In this document: piece after piece, positions 9,236 through 18,778 of the stretch | Numbering within the stretch: position 1 is the first letter of the stretch | Layout: each line of letters begins with the position of its first letter | Assembly: GCA_947685225.1 (NCBI GenBank) | Contig: CANTUV010000008.1 | Coordinates: forward strand, 30,496,001-30,560,000 | DNA length: 64,000 nucleotides | Origin: Garcia nutans | Taxonomy: Eukaryota > Streptophyta > Magnoliopsida > Malpighiales > Euphorbiaceae | Direction: 5' to 3' | Made by a program: the position numbers and the translations under genes | Notes under the pieces: model-generated | What the model was told of the DNA's origin: nothing | Databases searched by the model: none | Seen by the model: only the letters and a program-made list of their open reading frames with translations

Positions 9236-11926
9236 ATGCAAGGCAGGAGATCACTCGAAGGAGAGTTACATCCATTCATTCCAGAAATTCAGAGAGTGAA
9301 AAGGAGCAGAGAGGAGTTTGAGCTCTACACCGGATTTGATACTTCAGAGGAAGATACTTCAGATTTTGAGTCAGAATCTGCACAATCCGTTAAAATGGTT
9401 GAAGAAAGGCAAAGAACAATGAGAGACTTTGCTAGACCTGTTATTGGAACTTCCACCTCTTGCATAAGACTGACAGATGCAGCAAGGAACTATGAGTTGA
9501 AGAACATACACTACAACATGCTGCCATCATTCTATGGAGTTCCAAATGAAGATCCTTTGAACTTCATAAGGGATTTCTACTCCACCCTCAACACTTTTCC
9601 ATTGGGAGGATTAACAGAGGATCAGTTGAGGATGAGGTGTTTTCCATATACTTTGAAGGATAGGGCAAAGAGCTGGCTTATGATGTTGCCCGAAAACTCA
9701 CTGACAACTTGGGAGCAAGTTTATAATAAATTCATGGGCAAGTTCTATTCACATCAGAAGACAGCTGAGTTGAGAGGGAAGATTGCTACATTCTCTCAAA
9801 TTGAAGGAGAGCCATTTCATGAGGCTTGGGACAGGTTCAAGATGCTATTGATCCAGTGTCCACACCATCATTACCCACTTCAACTTCTGAACCAGTTTTT
9901 CTATGATGGTCTCACCCAGCAATTTCAGAACACTGTTGATAATGCAGCTGGGGGAGCCATGGGAGAAAAGACAGCAGCTGAAACTTATGATATCTTTGAG
10001 ATGTTGGGAGCTAATTCTCAACAGAAGAGTGTCAGGGGAAGAAGTAAAGGGGTGAATCAACTAGAAGCCAATAGTGAGATGGTCAGTCAGATAGCTGAGT
10101 TGACAAAGCAAGTGCAGATGCTGAATATGAAGAACAATATTTCTTCATATACTCAAGAAGCATGTGGAATCTGTGGAACTCTGGGGCATGGAGCAAATAT
10201 TTGCCCCTTTGCATATGAGTCTTTGGGTAATGCTGAGCAAGTCAATGTTATGGGAGGATTCCAACCTAGGGCCAGAAATGATCATTACTCCAGCACTTAC
10301 AACCCTGGTTGGAGGAATCACCCAAATTTTTCTTGGGCAAAGAATAATTCTCAGCAGCCTTTCCATTTGCTTCAAGGGCAGAATCAAGAGTTGGGCCAAT
10401 CCTCAAATCAAGGGAAGTCTAGGATAGAAAGCTTGGAGGAAAGTTTACAAGCTTTTATCCAAGTCAGTGCAAAAAATCAAGAGGTGACCAACAAGAGACT
10501 GGATTCACTAGAAGCATCTTTTAAGAAGGTGGAGACACAAGTTGGACAACTTGCACAACAGATGAAGATTCAACAAAAGGGGAAATTCCCAAGTCAAACT
10601 GAGCAGGCACAATCAGTGACTGTTCTTAGAAGTGGTAAGGAAATTTATAACAATGTTGAAAATGATTCTGTGAATGTAGGTAACAAAGAGAACAAGGAGG
10701 AAGGAGAACCAAAGAACAAAGGTGCTGGAGAAAGATCAGTGGAGAAGTCCCCAACAGCAGATCTACATAAGGCAAGCAATCCATACCGGCCACCTATACC
10801 ATTTCCCAGCAGGTTGAAGGATGATAAATCAGATAAGCAATTTTCTAACATCTTCAACATGCTATCTAAGGTAAGTATTAACTTACCCTTACTTGAGACA
10901 ATAAAGAACATGCCGGATTATACCAAGTTCTTCAAGGACCTAATCACCAAGAAAAAGAGGTATGAGATGAATGAAAAGGTGATAGTTTCCGAAGTAGCTA
11001 GTGCTGTTTTGCAGCATAAACTACCTCCCAAACTAAAGGATCCTGGTAGCTTTACAATTCAAATTTCTGTGGGGAATGGGAAAAGAACTGAAGGCATGTG
11101 TGATCTAGGTGCTAGTGTGAATTTAATGCCTTATTCTGTGTTTAAAGAATTAGAACTAGGGGAGCTTAAACCGTCAAAAATGGTGTTGCAATTAGCTGAT
11201 AGGTCTTTTAGATTCCCAAAATGGGTTATAGAAGATGTGTTAGTTAAAGTTGGTGGTTTGATAGTACCTGTGGATTTCATTGTTCTTGACATGGAAGTAG
11301 GTAATTCTTCACCATCTGCACACACCATTCTGCTGGGTAGGCCTTTTATGGCAACTACCAACACTTTGATAGATGTTAAGAATGGAAAATTATCAATGAC
11401 TGTTTTGGGACAAACTGTGGAATTTTCTATTTTTAACATTTCTCCTACTCCTACAACTGCTTTATTTGAGGAATGTTCTTTAATTAATTGTGTTGAAGCA
11501 GTTGTTTCAGATGCTTTGTTGCGGACAGATTCCATAGCTAAATTGGAGCAGACACTGATTTTAGAAGAGGGGGCTAAATCAGTGAAGGAAACCCAAAGAT
11601 GCCTTGACTCAAAGGCATATGAGAGCTCAAAGAATTATAAGGATCACACTAAAACGGTTCATGACAGATTTATTGGGCGACGGACATTGAGTCCAGGTAT
11701 GAAAGTTTTACTTTTTAATTATCGATTCAGTCTGTTTCCAGGTAAATTCAGGTCTCGATGGAGTGGTCCTTTTGAGGTAACTAAGGTATGTCCTTCTGGT
11801 GCCATTGAATTGCTAAACTCTAGAACCAAAAAGATTTTTAAAGCAAATAGACATAGAGTTAAGCCATATAAAGAAGGATTTCAGGAAGTGAGGGTCATTG
11901 ACAGCACTTTGATCCATGATTCCTAG
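9236..11926 (+). CDS. Gag-protease polyprotein fused to integrase C-terminal tail
   Basis: An uninterrupted frame of about 896 residues. The ATG at 9236 is the first one and matches the start of the homologous frame at 33839. In order: Ty3/gypsy gag (YGVPNEDPLNFIRDFYSTL, residues about 100-250), zinc knuckle CX2CX4HX4C (CGICGTLGHGANIC, near residue 310), a lysine/glutamate-rich linker, and an aspartic protease with DLGASVNLMP as the active-site block (near 11100). It then switches, through EEGAKSVKETQR, directly to the integrase C-terminal tail (LSPGMKVLLFNYR, RWSGPFEV, HRVKPY). RT, RNase H and the integrase catalytic core are absent, but the joins keep the frame open. Gag should form particles and the protease should mature them. 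The role of the tail is unknown; it may be passive. Confidence 0.92.
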   Translation: MQGRRSLEGELHPFIPEIQRVKRSREEFELYTGFDTSEEDTSDFESESAQSVKMVEERQRTMRDFARPVIGTSTSCIRLTDAARNYELKNIHYNMLPSFYGVPNEDPLNFIRDFYSTLNTFPLGGLTEDQLRMRCFPYTLKDRAKSWLMMLPENSLTTWEQVYNKFMGKFYSHQKTAELRGKIATFSQIEGEPFHEAWDRFKMLLIQCPHHHYPLQLLNQFFYDGLTQQFQNTVDNAAGGAMGEKTAAETYDIFEMLGANSQQKSVRGRSKGVNQLEANSEMVSQIAELTKQVQMLNMKNNISSYTQEACGICGTLGHGANICPFAYESLGNAEQVNVMGGFQPRARNDHYSSTYNPGWRNHPNFSWAKNNSQQPFHLLQGQNQELGQSSNQGKSRIESLEESLQAFIQVSAKNQEVTNKRLDSLEASFKKVETQVGQLAQQMKIQQKGKFPSQTEQAQSVTVLRSGKEIYNNVENDSVNVGNKENKEEGEPKNKGAGERSVEKSPTADLHKASNPYRPPIPFPSRLKDDKSDKQFSNIFNMLSKVSINLPLLETIKNMPDYTKFFKDLITKKKRYEMNEKVIVSEVASAVLQHKLPPKLKDPGSFTIQISVGNGKRTEGMCDLGASVNLMPYSVFKELELGELKPSKMVLQLADRSFRFPKWVIEDVLVKVGGLIVPVDFIVLDMEVGNSSPSAHTILLGRPFMATTNTLIDVKNGKLSMTVLGQTVEFSIFNISPTPTTALFEECSLINCVEAVVSDALLRTDSIAKLEQTLILEEGAKSVKETQRCLDSKAYESSKNYKDHTKTVHDRFIGRRTLSPGMKVLLFNYRFSLFPGKFRSRWSGPFEVTKVCPSGAIELLNSRTKKIFKANRHRVKPYKEGFQEVRVIDSTLIHDS

Positions 11927-13534
11927 TCTTGCATGATGTCCAGCTTTATGACATTAAAGAAGCGCTTAATGGGAGGCAACCCATTAGTTTGAATTTCTTT
12001 TTCATAGTTATAATTTTATATTTTGCAATTTTGATTTTATGTTTAGTTTTAATAAATAGAAACCCTAAAGCTCTCTTACATTTTGAACATCTGTGTTTGA
12101 TAGTTAGGTTTTGCCTCACCAGGATATGATGGAAGACAGGTTGTCCTTAAACTCTTTTTCTCTTTATTATTCTTGTTTTCCATTGAGGACAATGTAAATT
12201 CTAAAGTGTGGGGTAAGCTTTGAGCTTTTCTTTAATTTTTGTTTTGGTTGCCTTGGTTTGTTTATTGTGTTGTTGTTATGCATGGTATAATTGTTGAGAA
12301 CTTATTGATCTTTTCTGTGATTTTAGCATTATAGTTGAGACTTTAGTATCAGCATAGAAATGAGCATTTGAATTCATTCAGGATCAATTTTCGCATTTTG
12401 AAATTCATGACATAAATCCTTGAGAACCCACCTTTGTGAGTTTTGAGCCTTATAGATTAAATGATTGATTTTCTTTTCTTAAGTGTGCACCTTCATGATT
12501 TTGCATCTCTAGAGTTTGCTTTTGCATACTGATTGAACTCACATTATGATTTAATCTCAAGTTTTAAAATGATGAAGGCAAATTAGGTAGCCCTTTAGCT
12601 TAAAAAGACCTCCCTTAATATTTAATTCCTTAGTGAACCAAGTTGAGCCTTTGATCTTTTTATTGTTTGATCAACAAAATTCTCAACTTAACTTGTTCTT
12701 ATTATCATCATACCTGCATTAAGGAATGGAGTTTTATGATATGACAATAGGGTGGTTTATTTCAAAGTGTGGGGTAAGCAAGTAAAAAAAAAAATGGAAT
12801 TGCTAATTGGGGGTTGAAATGCATACTTTGTGCATTATATTTGATTAAGAGTCATTATTCTTTTCCTCTACATTTTAAGCTAGATGTTCCATGAAATTCT
12901 TAATTTTGTATATATATGTATTTAAAAAAAAAGTAAAATGATAAAAGTAAAAAAAAAAAGAAGAGAAAATAAAAGAAAAGTTATATATATATACAAAATT
13001 CATATATGTTCTAGCATTGGTTATCAAAAGAGGAATGTTGACTCATGTATTTATGCAAGTATGTAAGATTATCAAGGGTTGGTGAGTATGCCATTTGAGG
13101 GAGTTATGAGTTCCTTAGCAAGAGTAGTGTCTAATTTAGATACTCCATTTCTTGATGCTCCAGCCTAAATGTCTTTCTCACACCTTTACCTTAGCCCCAT
13201 TACATCCAAATGAAAGACCTTCGGATTATTTCTCGAGAAAATCAGTGAGGGAGATTGGATAATTAAGCAAGTTTATGGTAGCATGCAGTCATGAGTGGTT
13301 TGAGTGATTAACCTTTGAAATCGAGTGAAACACTTAGATTAGAGATGAGATTTGTATGTCTGAATTAATGAATGAGTTAAGAAAATCTTGAATGAAGTAA
13401 GATGCAATTATCTATGTCTGAGTCTTAAAGTATTTCATCTTATATGTTGGAATTATAGTTAGGGTTGTGTGAGTTTTTAATTTATGCCATGTGAATTTGC
13501 TTGAGGACAAGCAAAGTTGTAAGTGTGGGGTAGT
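11927..13534 (+). other. 3' untranslated region of element 1
   Basis: About 1.6 kb without a convincing gene. It is homologous to 54229-55779 of the larger Athila. It holds three copies of an AAGTGTGGGGTA motif (12204, 12765, 13521), the last being the polypurine tract beside the 3' LTR. A perfect 16-bp inverted repeat (12902-12917 with 12985-13000) surrounds a purine-rich loop. The env-like ORF found at the matching place in the larger element is missing. Confidence 0.8.
13521..13534 (+). other. Polypurine tract of element 1
   Basis: AAGTGTGGGGTAGT ends immediately before the 3' LTR. Second-strand synthesis would be primed here. The same sequence precedes the 3' LTR of the larger Athila at 55766. 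Confidence 0.8.
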
Positions 13535-15433
13535 TGTTTTGTTAGTTTTTGTTATAGATTTGTGTCTTGTTTATTATAATAATTATTGTTTTATTTAGGT
13601 ATTTTATTAGTTTAAATCGGTTTATTTAGTGTTTTTGTTAATTTTGTAATTTTAGTTTATTTCAGTGTTTATGTCGTTTTTGATCTAGTTTTTAGTATGG
13701 TGTTTATGTTTTGTTGGTTATTGTTTATTTACTTTTTGTTTAAAGTTTGTTTGAGTTTTGTTTTAGGTTAAAAAAGCCAGGAACCAAGACTGAAGAAAAG
13801 ATATCATCACAGTAGGCGACACTGGCAAGCGACATGGCCATGTCAGGCGACACATGCAAGCGACATGGCCAAGTCACCTGGCCATGTCTCTCCAAATATG
13901 CTCAAACACGGCAAAGTCATCACAGTAGGCGACACTGGCAAGCGACATGGCCATGTCAGGCGACACATGCAAGCGACATGGCCAAGTCACCTGGCCATGT
14001 CTCTCCAAATATGCTCAAACACGGCCAAGTCATCACAGTAGGCGACACTGGCAAGCGACATGGCCATGTCAGGCGACACTGGCAAGCGACATGGCCATGT
14101 CAGTTGGCCATGTCTCTCAAAAATGAAGCAACACGGCCAAGTCACCTCTGACTTGGCCGTGTCTCACCAATTCCAAAGGCAAAGAAGATTTAACACTCAC
14201 AGTAGAGGACACTGGCAAGGGACACGACCATGTCACCTGGCCGTGTCCCTCCATCAAGCTCCAACACGGCCATGTCCCTCATGACATGGCCGTGTCACTT
14301 AAGCAAAGAAGAAAAAGAAAGAAAGAAGCAGTAGCGGACACTAGCAAGGGACACGGCCATGTCACCTGGCCATGTCCCTCCAAAAGGCTCTCACACGGCC
14401 ATGTCCCTCATGACATGGCCGTGTCTCTCATAAAACAAGCGCGCACCGAATTTTAAAGCCGACGTTTCGTATAAAAGGAAAAGAAAGTGAAGGTTTCAAA
14501 GGGGTTGGACGATTTAGAATAGATTTTGGAGCCGTCAGAGATTAAAGCTAGGGTTTTAACTTTGTTTTCTTTGATTTTAATTTCATTTTGGATTAAACTA
14601 GATTAGATTAAATTGTTCTAGCCATCAAGACATCCTTCTTGCAAGATTGAACAAGAGATTCTTCAAAAGCTTCAAGGAGTTTGTAACTTGGTTTTGTTCT
14701 TGAACTTATTCTCTTTATTTTTATTGAATGGATATTATCATGTCTATTTTGATTTCTTTGAACATTAATAAGATGAATATGTTTAATTGCATTATGAACT
14801 AATTTGATCTAGTCTAGGGTTTGTATGGATCTGCTATGATTGTATGAATTGGTTTTTCTCTTAGCTAATAATTTCTTTAGCCTTGATTGAATGAAACATT
14901 GTTAATATATAATTGATTGATCACCAATTATGTGTTTTAAGGTATTAGATGATGGATCGAGAGATGTAGTTTAATACTTGAACAATTCAATTAGGGACTT
15001 AGGTGAATTAGAGATATAACCTATTAAAAAGATTATTTCACTTATAACAAGATTAGTTGAAAGAGGTTTGAATGCGAGAGCTTATTTCCTTGACTCGATT
15101 AGTTGAGTTGTTTGAGATTTAATCTTTGAAATTGAATTAGTTAAGAGGAATAACCATTCATACATATGAGTAGTAGAGAAGTGCAAACCCTAGACCATTC
15201 TATCAAGTGAATCAAAACACAGCTCAATTTACTTTTATTGTTTTAAACTTTAATCAATCTTCTTCATTATTTAGCAATTTATAAATCTCTTTATTACTTG
15301 TTAAACATAATCTGATAAGCAATTAACCACTTTAGCTTCCTTGAGAGAACGACCTTGGGGCGATCACCTTTGCTACAGCTACCTCGTATACTTGCGAGTG
15401 ACGCTTTGTGGTAGAGTTAATTTGAGCGTAACA
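13535..15433 (+). repeat. 3' LTR of element 1
   Basis: 1899-bp LTR, matching the 5' LTR except for three substitutions seen by eye and one fewer 31-bp unit. The palindromic array is at 13805-14432, with 113-bp units starting at 13805, 13918 and 14031. TATAAAAGG is at 14470-14478. Ends in GCGTAACA followed by GGAAG. Confidence 0.95.
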
Positions 15434-15560
15434 GGAAGCTAGTGATAAGATACTGAATATCGTGAATATTTTTGGCAATGGGATAGCCAGATCTACTTCT
15501 CTTTTCTTTGTTTCTACAAACAGAATTGTTATATTATTACTAAAATAAAAAGAATACAAA
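15434..15560 (-). pseudogene. ndhD: ndhD internal part (plastid-derived, right of insertion)
   Basis: The piece LAIPLPKIFTIFSILSLAS of plastid ndhD, read on the minus strand, leads straight into LALPGM at 7160-7140 if the Athila element is removed. The first five bases are the second copy of the target duplication. Beyond about 15500 the match fades, and a new NUPT piece begins (the psbB leader). Confidence 0.88.
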
Positions 15561-15675
15561 AAATATTAATTCTTTCTTCGAGATAATCCACTTAAAAGGA
15601 GAGGTCCATAACATAGTTTTTTTAGTGCAATAAAGTTGCATAGTGCCTATTTTTCATTAATAAAGGGGTATTTCC

Positions 15676-16162
15676 ATGGGTTTGCCTTGGTATTGTGTTC
15701 ATACCATTGTATTGAATGATCCCAGTCATTTGCTGTCTGTCCATATAATGCATATAGCCTCGGTTGCCGGTTGGGCCGGTTGGATGGCTCTATATGAATT
15801 AGCAGTTTTTAATCCCTCTAACCCCGTTCTCAATCCAATATGGTGACAGGTTATGTTTGTTATACCTTTCATGACTCATTTAGGAATAACCAATTCGTGG
15901 GGTGGCTGGAGTATCACTGGAGGAACTATAACAGATTTGGGTATTTGGAGTTATGAAGGTGTGGCTGGGGCGCATATTGTGTTTTCTGGCTTGTGCTTCT
16001 TGGCAGTTATTTGGCATTGGGTATATTGGGATCTAGAAATATTTTTTGATGAACGTACAGGAAAACCTTCTTTAGATTTGCCCAAGATCTTTGGAATTCA
16101 TTTTTTCCTTTCAGAGGTGGCTTGCTTTGGGTTTGGTGCTTTTCATGTAACCGAATTGTAAA
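15676..16162 (+). pseudogene. psbB: psbB 5' part (plastid-derived)
   Basis: N-terminal third of the photosystem II CP47 chlorophyll protein. It starts at the usual ATG (15676) after a leader containing GGGGTATTTCC, and reads MGLPWYCVHTIVLNDPSHLL, AGWAGWMALYELAVF. A TGG-to-TGA-type stop precedes QVMFVIPFMTHLGITNSWGGW, then SYEGVAGAHIVFSGLCFL and SLDLPKIFGIHFF. It stops abruptly at FGAFHVTEL with an ndhA piece following. Two transmembrane helices are recognisable. Not functional. Confidence 0.93.
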
Positions 16163-16310
16163 ATAAACCAAATTTGATACTTGAATATTCAGTTTGATAA
16201 CCGGCTACTAATTCTTCTTCTGCTTCTGGTAAATCAAAAGGTAATATTTCACATTCTACTAGAGAAGAAACAAAAAAATGATAAATAATATAGGTTGACG
16301 CCACAACGGA
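16163..16310 (-). pseudogene. ndhA: ndhA fragment (plastid-derived)
   Basis: About 45 codons of plastid NDH subunit A on the minus strand: SSLVECEILPFDLPEAEEEL, VAGYQTEYSSIKFG, with a WRQPI-like stretch upstream at about 16300. Both ends are abrupt. Confidence 0.88.
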
Positions 16311-16439
16311 AAGGGCATGTGAAGAAGCATATGTGGAATAATAAGAACAAAAAAGGATTATTCCATAACTAATCCTTTCTTGTTACAACAAAGGGGGTTA
16401 CATGGTAAGAATTAGACATACAAGATCTTTTTATATGGA

Positions 16440-16875
16440 TATGTTTGATTTGTTTGAGTCTTGCTTGAGCCAGATGATGAAAAATTATCATTTCTGATTC
16501 CTTCAGAGGATGGATCTATAAGAATTCACCTATCCCAATAATAAAAAAACCTGACTTAAATGATCCTGTATTAAGAGCTAAATTGGCTAAGAGAATGGGT
16601 AATAATTATTACGAAGAACCCCGCATGGCCCAATGATCTTTTATATATTTTTCCAGTAGTAATTCTAGGTACTATTGCATGTAATGTATGATAAGTGGTT
16701 CTAAAACCATCAATGATTGGTGAACCCGCGGATCCATTCGCAACTCCTTTCGAAATATTGCCCGAGTGGTATTTCTTTCCCATATTTCAAATACTTTATA
16801 TAATACCCAATAAGTTATTGGGTGTTCTTTTAATGGTTTTAGTGCCTGCAGGATTATTAACAGTGCCCAAAAACT
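16440..16875 (+). pseudogene. petD: petD intron end and exon 2 (plastid-derived)
   Basis: The end of the petD group II intron, including its domain V-like segment near 16468-16530, is followed by exon 2 at about 16545. Exon 2 encodes cytochrome b6f subunit IV: KKPDLNDPVLRAKLAKRMG, YIFPVVILGTIACNV, MIGEPADPFATPFEILPEWY, LLGVLLMVLVPAGLLTVP. Frameshifts occur near 16625 and 16690. The gene breaks off at LLTVP, where ndhH sequence starts. The 5' intron part and exon 1 are absent. Confidence 0.9.
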
Positions 16876-16879
16876 TATT

Positions 16880-17268
16880 ACGCGAAATCCTTTTTTTAGA
16901 ACGATTTGAAGGAGTATACCAAGAAGAAGCAAAAAATTAGGGGTTATCGGGACCAATGCTACGAGCTTCTGGAATACAATGGGATCATCATAAAGTTGAT
17001 CATTATGAGTGTTACGACGAATTTGATTGGGAAGGCCAGTGGCAAAAAGAAGGAGATTCATTAGCTCATTATTTAGTATGAATTGGTGAAATGGTGGAAT
17101 CTATAAAAATTATTCAACAGGCTCTGGAAGGAATTCTGGGGGGGACCCTATGAAAATTTAGAAACCCATGTTTTGATAAAGAAAGGGGTCCATAATGGAA
17201 GGATTTTGAATATCGATTCATTAGTAAAAAAAAACTTCTTCTACTTTTGAATTATCGAAACAAGAACT
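16880..17268 (+). pseudogene. ndhH: ndhH fragment (plastid-derived)
   Basis: Middle portion of plastid NDH subunit H: FLERFEGVYQEEAKN, a stop, GLSGPMLRASGIQWDHHKVD, YECYDEFDWEGQWQKEGDSL, IKIIQQALEGI, PYENLETH and a frameshifted FEYRFISKK. It ends at the KQELYV region, where ndhB sequence takes over at about 17268. Multiple stops are present. Confidence 0.9.
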
Positions 17269-17555
17269 TTATGTAAATTTCAATGAAATCTTTCAATTTC
17301 TTATTTTACTATGTTCAACTCTATGTATTCCTCTATCCGTTGAGTACATTGAATGTACAAAAATGGCTATAACAAAGTTTCTCTTATTCGTATTAACAAC
17401 TACTCTAGGAGGAATCTTTTTATGCGGTGCTAACAATTTAATAACTATCTTTGTAGCTCTAGAATGTTTTAGTTTATACTTCTACCTATTATCTGGATAT
17501 ACCAAGAAAGATGTACTGTCTAATGAGGCTACTACATATCTAAGTCCAAATTCCT
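17269..17555 (+). pseudogene. ndhB: ndhB exon 1 part, plus strand (plastid-derived)
   Basis: Reads NFNEIFQFLILLCSTLCIPL, SVEYIECTKMAITKFLLFV, FLCGANNLITIFVALECFSL, YLLSGYTKKDVLSNEATTY. Its first 55 bp repeat, in inverted orientation, the end of the minus-strand ndhB piece at 18420-18480. Together they form an inverted pair around ycf1 sequence. Confidence 0.92.
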
Positions 17556-17599
17556 TCACAAAGATCCAATAAAAAAGAAAATATAAAATTTGATTTTTA

Positions 17600-18400
17600 T
17601 TTTTTAACAATTTGGTGAATGGAAGTTGAACTGCCTTTTGGTTCTCCTCGAAAATGGCTTTCCCTTTTTGAACCCATCTTTAAAAAACTTACAAAAAATT
17701 AGAAAAATGCAAAAAAAAAAAAATTTTGAGTTATAACAATTTTAGAAGAAAGAAATTTTTTTTTTAAATAATCAAAAGAAAAAAAATTGGGTCATCAAAA
17801 ACATTTTTTTTTAAAAAAAATACTAAACAAACTTTCAAACTCAAAAAGAAACCCAATTTTATTATCTGGATTTAGAAAAGTCTATGAATTGGATGAAACT
17901 AAAAATGAAAAAAATTCGACAATCACTAAAAACAACGGGAAAATTCAGAAATTGTTTACCCCAATTCGATCAATAGCTTGTATAAATTATTCATTGACAG
18001 AAAAAAAAAAATGAAAGATCTTTCTTCTAGAAGAAAGATAATCATAAATCAAATAATATAAAAGCTTATAAAAGAAAAGGACACTCAAATTAGAACTTGG
18101 GAAATAGAAATAAATTTTAGTCCTAACAAAATAAGTTATAATGGTAAAAATTTAAAATCATCAAAAAATTCTTTCCCAAATATTAAAAAGAAGGAATGCT
18201 CGATTAGCGCATAAATTCCCTTTTTTTATAAAAAACTTGATTCAAAAGATAAACATAAATATCTTTTTAAGCATTATTAATATTCCAAGGATCAATGTAC
18301 AAATTTTTTTCTTGAATCAATAAAAAAAAATTTGAATCCCTTTACAATAATGAAAAAATCACAAAAAAAAGTGATAAAACAAATCAAAATACAATTTACT
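17600..18400 (+). pseudogene. ycf1: ycf1 internal fragment (plastid-derived)
   Basis: Lysine- and asparagine-rich sequence resembling the middle of ycf1 (TIC214, plastid import channel subunit): VELPFGSPRKWLSLFEPIF, NPILLSGFRKVYELDETKNE, IRSIACINYSLTEKK, QILKRRNARL and IINIPRINVQIF in successive frames. Poly-A and poly-T runs cause frameshifts. Identification rests on remembered ycf1 motifs, supported by a second ycf1 piece at 19925. Confidence 0.75.
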
Positions 18401-18419
18401 TTATTTTGATTATAAAACA

Positions 18420-18749
18420 TAGAGTTGAACATAGTAAAATAAGAATCTGAAAGATTTCATTGAAATTGTTCATTTGGAAATTTCCCAAAAAGCTAACCAT
18501 AGTTTCTTCTCTTCATCGGAACAATAGGGTCGTTATACTCATTACTAAACTTGTTGAAGAGATAAAATATAACCAAGGTATACCTTTTTGATTAGAGGTT
18601 GAATCGATCATCAAAAGAAGAATTAGGCCAAAAATTAGGATACATTCTAGGAAAATAAAACTTCCATTGAAAAGAAGCAAATGAAATGCTTTCATAAAAA
18701 TTCTCGAAGAATCGAGAATGAAGTTTACATTATGTACATGCCAGATCAT
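18420..18749 (-). pseudogene. ndhB: ndhB 5' end, minus strand (plastid-derived)
   Basis: Starts at the natural ndhB ATG (18747-18749): MIWHVHNVNFILDSSRIFMK, AFHLLLFNGSFIFLECILIF, STSLVMSITTLLFR. It continues after a stop towards the NFNEIFQ segment, whose inverted copy begins the piece at 17269. The natural flow of the gene is thus broken by an inversion-like junction. Confidence 0.92.
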
Positions 18750-18778
18750 GAATTAGTAACAGCATCCAATCTTAAAAC

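Larger units (their letters stand above)
7161..15433 (+). mobile_element. Non-autonomous Athila-type LTR retrotransposon (element 1)
   Basis: A complete-ended 8273-bp element: 5' LTR 7161-9090, tRNA-Asp primer site, one long gag-protease ORF, 3' region, purine tract and 3' LTR 13535-15433, flanked by GGAAG. The LTRs begin TGTTTTGTTA and end GCGTAACA. By eye they differ at three positions (near 8472/14818, 7885/14228 and 8872/15214) and by one 31-bp unit, which indicates recent insertion. Against the related element at 28905 it lacks about 2.35 kb encoding RT, RNase H and the integrase core, and the env-like ORF. It should depend on proteins from another Athila. Confidence 0.94.

Noticed and set aside
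9096..9299. 67-codon ORF starting in the primer binding site
   Set aside because: Overlaps the primer site and the gag start in another frame; leader sequence.
11131..11535. 134-codon minus-strand ORF, with a counterpart at 35743-36087
   Set aside because: Antisense shadow of the Athila protease region, preserved only because the sense strand is conserved.
15332..15559. 75-codon minus-strand ORF across the 3' LTR end
   Set aside because: A chimera of ndhD residues (LAIPLPKIFTIFSILSLAS) and LTR sequence created by the insertion; not a gene.
16672..17061. 129-codon minus-strand ORF opposite petD/ndhH
   Set aside because: Shadow of the two plastid gene pieces read on the other strand.
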